Positions 42,058 through 42,490 of a DNA stretch of 42,490 nucleotides are shown here, piece by piece. The stretch spans positions 1 to 42,490 of the forward strand of contig JAJZLN010000031.1 in the NCBI GenBank assembly GCA_021803425.1. Reading direction: 5' to 3'. The notes under the pieces are model-generated. The model worked only from the letters and a program-made list of their open reading frames with translations, was not told the DNA's origin and ran no database searches. The translations under genes and the position numbers were made by a program. Within the stretch, counting starts at the first letter, position 1; each line of letters opens with the position of its first letter. Source of the stretch: Microcaldota archaeon. GTDB taxonomy: Archaea > Micrarchaeota > Micrarchaeia > Micrarchaeales > CABMGC01.

Positions 42058-42490
42058 TTAAAGGCTGTCAATATACGACTTGAGATCGGACATCAACATT
42101 GCAAGCTCTTTGCTTCTCCTTTTCCTTGCCAATTCTTTCCACTTTATCGAATTTCTTATGAATGACTCCTCCATCTTACATACATTAGGAACACTGGTCT
42201 GAAGATATGAATACAGCTCCGGGCTTGAATCAAGTATGCTCTTTACGAAGGATTTCAGAAACCTGAAGCTTGTGCTGCTGGAATTCGCATGTTTCTGTAT
42301 CTTCAGCTCTTTCCATGTAGCCGCAGTCACAAATCCTACAAAATGGGTCAGTGAGAGGATTGCAGCTATCATGTTGTCATGTGATCTCGGATCCATGATT
42401 ATCACATTAAATCCGTTCTTGCGCAAATACAGCGAAAATTCCTTAGCAAATTTCATCTCGTTGGATTTTGATGGGGTAAGTATAAAATTC
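42058..42490 (-). CDS. Prephenate dehydrogenase-like protein, N-terminus cut by window edge
   Basis: The frame is open to the right edge and stops at 42058. The visible 143 codons resemble the middle and C-terminal part of prephenate dehydrogenase (TyrA): (I)LTPSKSNEMKFAKEFSLYLR, then NVIIMDPRSHDNMIAAILSLTHFVGF, in which the HDNMIA...LTHF stretch is characteristic. The helical C-terminal part (SSTSFRFLKSFVKSILDSSP, PELYSYLQTSVPNV) is as expected. The enzyme would make 4-hydroxyphenylpyruvate for tyrosine synthesis. The NAD-binding domain lies outside the window, so function is inferred. Confidence 0.72.
   Translation of the reverse strand, partial: NFILTPSKSNEMKFAKEFSLYLRKNGFNVIIMDPRSHDNMIAAILSLTHFVGFVTAATWKELKIQKHANSSSTSFRFLKSFVKSILDSSPELYSYLQTSVPNVCKMEESFIRNSIKWKELARKRRSKELAMLMSDLKSYIDSL

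Overview
The window is a gene-dense, AT-rich archaeal chromosome segment. Archaeal hallmarks seen directly are RNA polymerase subunits RpoK and RpoF, ribosomal protein L21e, a TATA-binding protein (TBP), an intron-containing tRNA-Ser, archaeal-type phosphoglycerate mutase (ApgM), geranylgeranyl reductase, an ER/archaeal-type signal peptidase with a Ser/His pair, and TATA boxes 25-40 bases upstream of many genes. Very short spacers, overlapping ends, several short proteins and an ankyrin-repeat protein suggest a small-genome lineage such as DPANN, perhaps Micrarchaeota/ARMAN-like. That placement is inference; no rRNA is present to test it.

Layout. 1-2730 (minus): gatC-gatA-gatB, with gatB running off the left edge. 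2808-2928: tRNA-Ser(UGA) with a 37-nt intron. 2929-5124: two poorly coding stretches flanking a seven-bladed YVTN surface protein, with a possible ribbon-helix-helix remnant and a strong hairpin. 5125-10419 (mostly plus): a nucleotidase-like HAD phosphatase, thymidine kinase, a DUF167 protein (minus), a GT-C-like membrane protein and an ArsB/NhaD-type permease. 10471-18218 (minus): a close-packed run M50 protease - SMC - signal peptidase - AsnRS - beta-carbonic anhydrase. 18260-23165: a phosphoesterase (plus), then a minus-strand group of ankyrin protein, glycosyltransferase, RpoK, geranylgeranyl reductase and an unknown protein.

23316-24975 is an information-processing group: RpoF, a DUF655 protein, L21e (minus) and a 109-residue TBP that has only one of the two usual lobes. 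25029-33424 holds DedA, pyruvate kinase, APRT, ApgM, enolase and IleRS; pyruvate kinase, ApgM and enolase together cover 3-phosphoglycerate to pyruvate. 33414-42490 holds a small zinc protein, a MiaB/CDKAL1-type methylthiotransferase, an M1 aminopeptidase, a Bcp peroxiredoxin, an unknown two-repeat protein next to an EF-Tu-like protein without GTPase motifs, a phospholipase-D-like membrane protein, a ferritin-like/VIT1 fusion, a SIMPL-domain protein and the 3' part of a prephenate dehydrogenase gene.

The most striking observation is the single-lobe TBP, which would have to dimerise to form the normal DNA saddle. Other points worth checking are AsnRS together with GatCAB, altered class I signature motifs in IleRS, a large insertion in the signal peptidase, and the pairing of the unknown duplicated-domain protein with the degenerate EF-Tu-like protein. 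No CRISPR array, intact transposase or rRNA was found.
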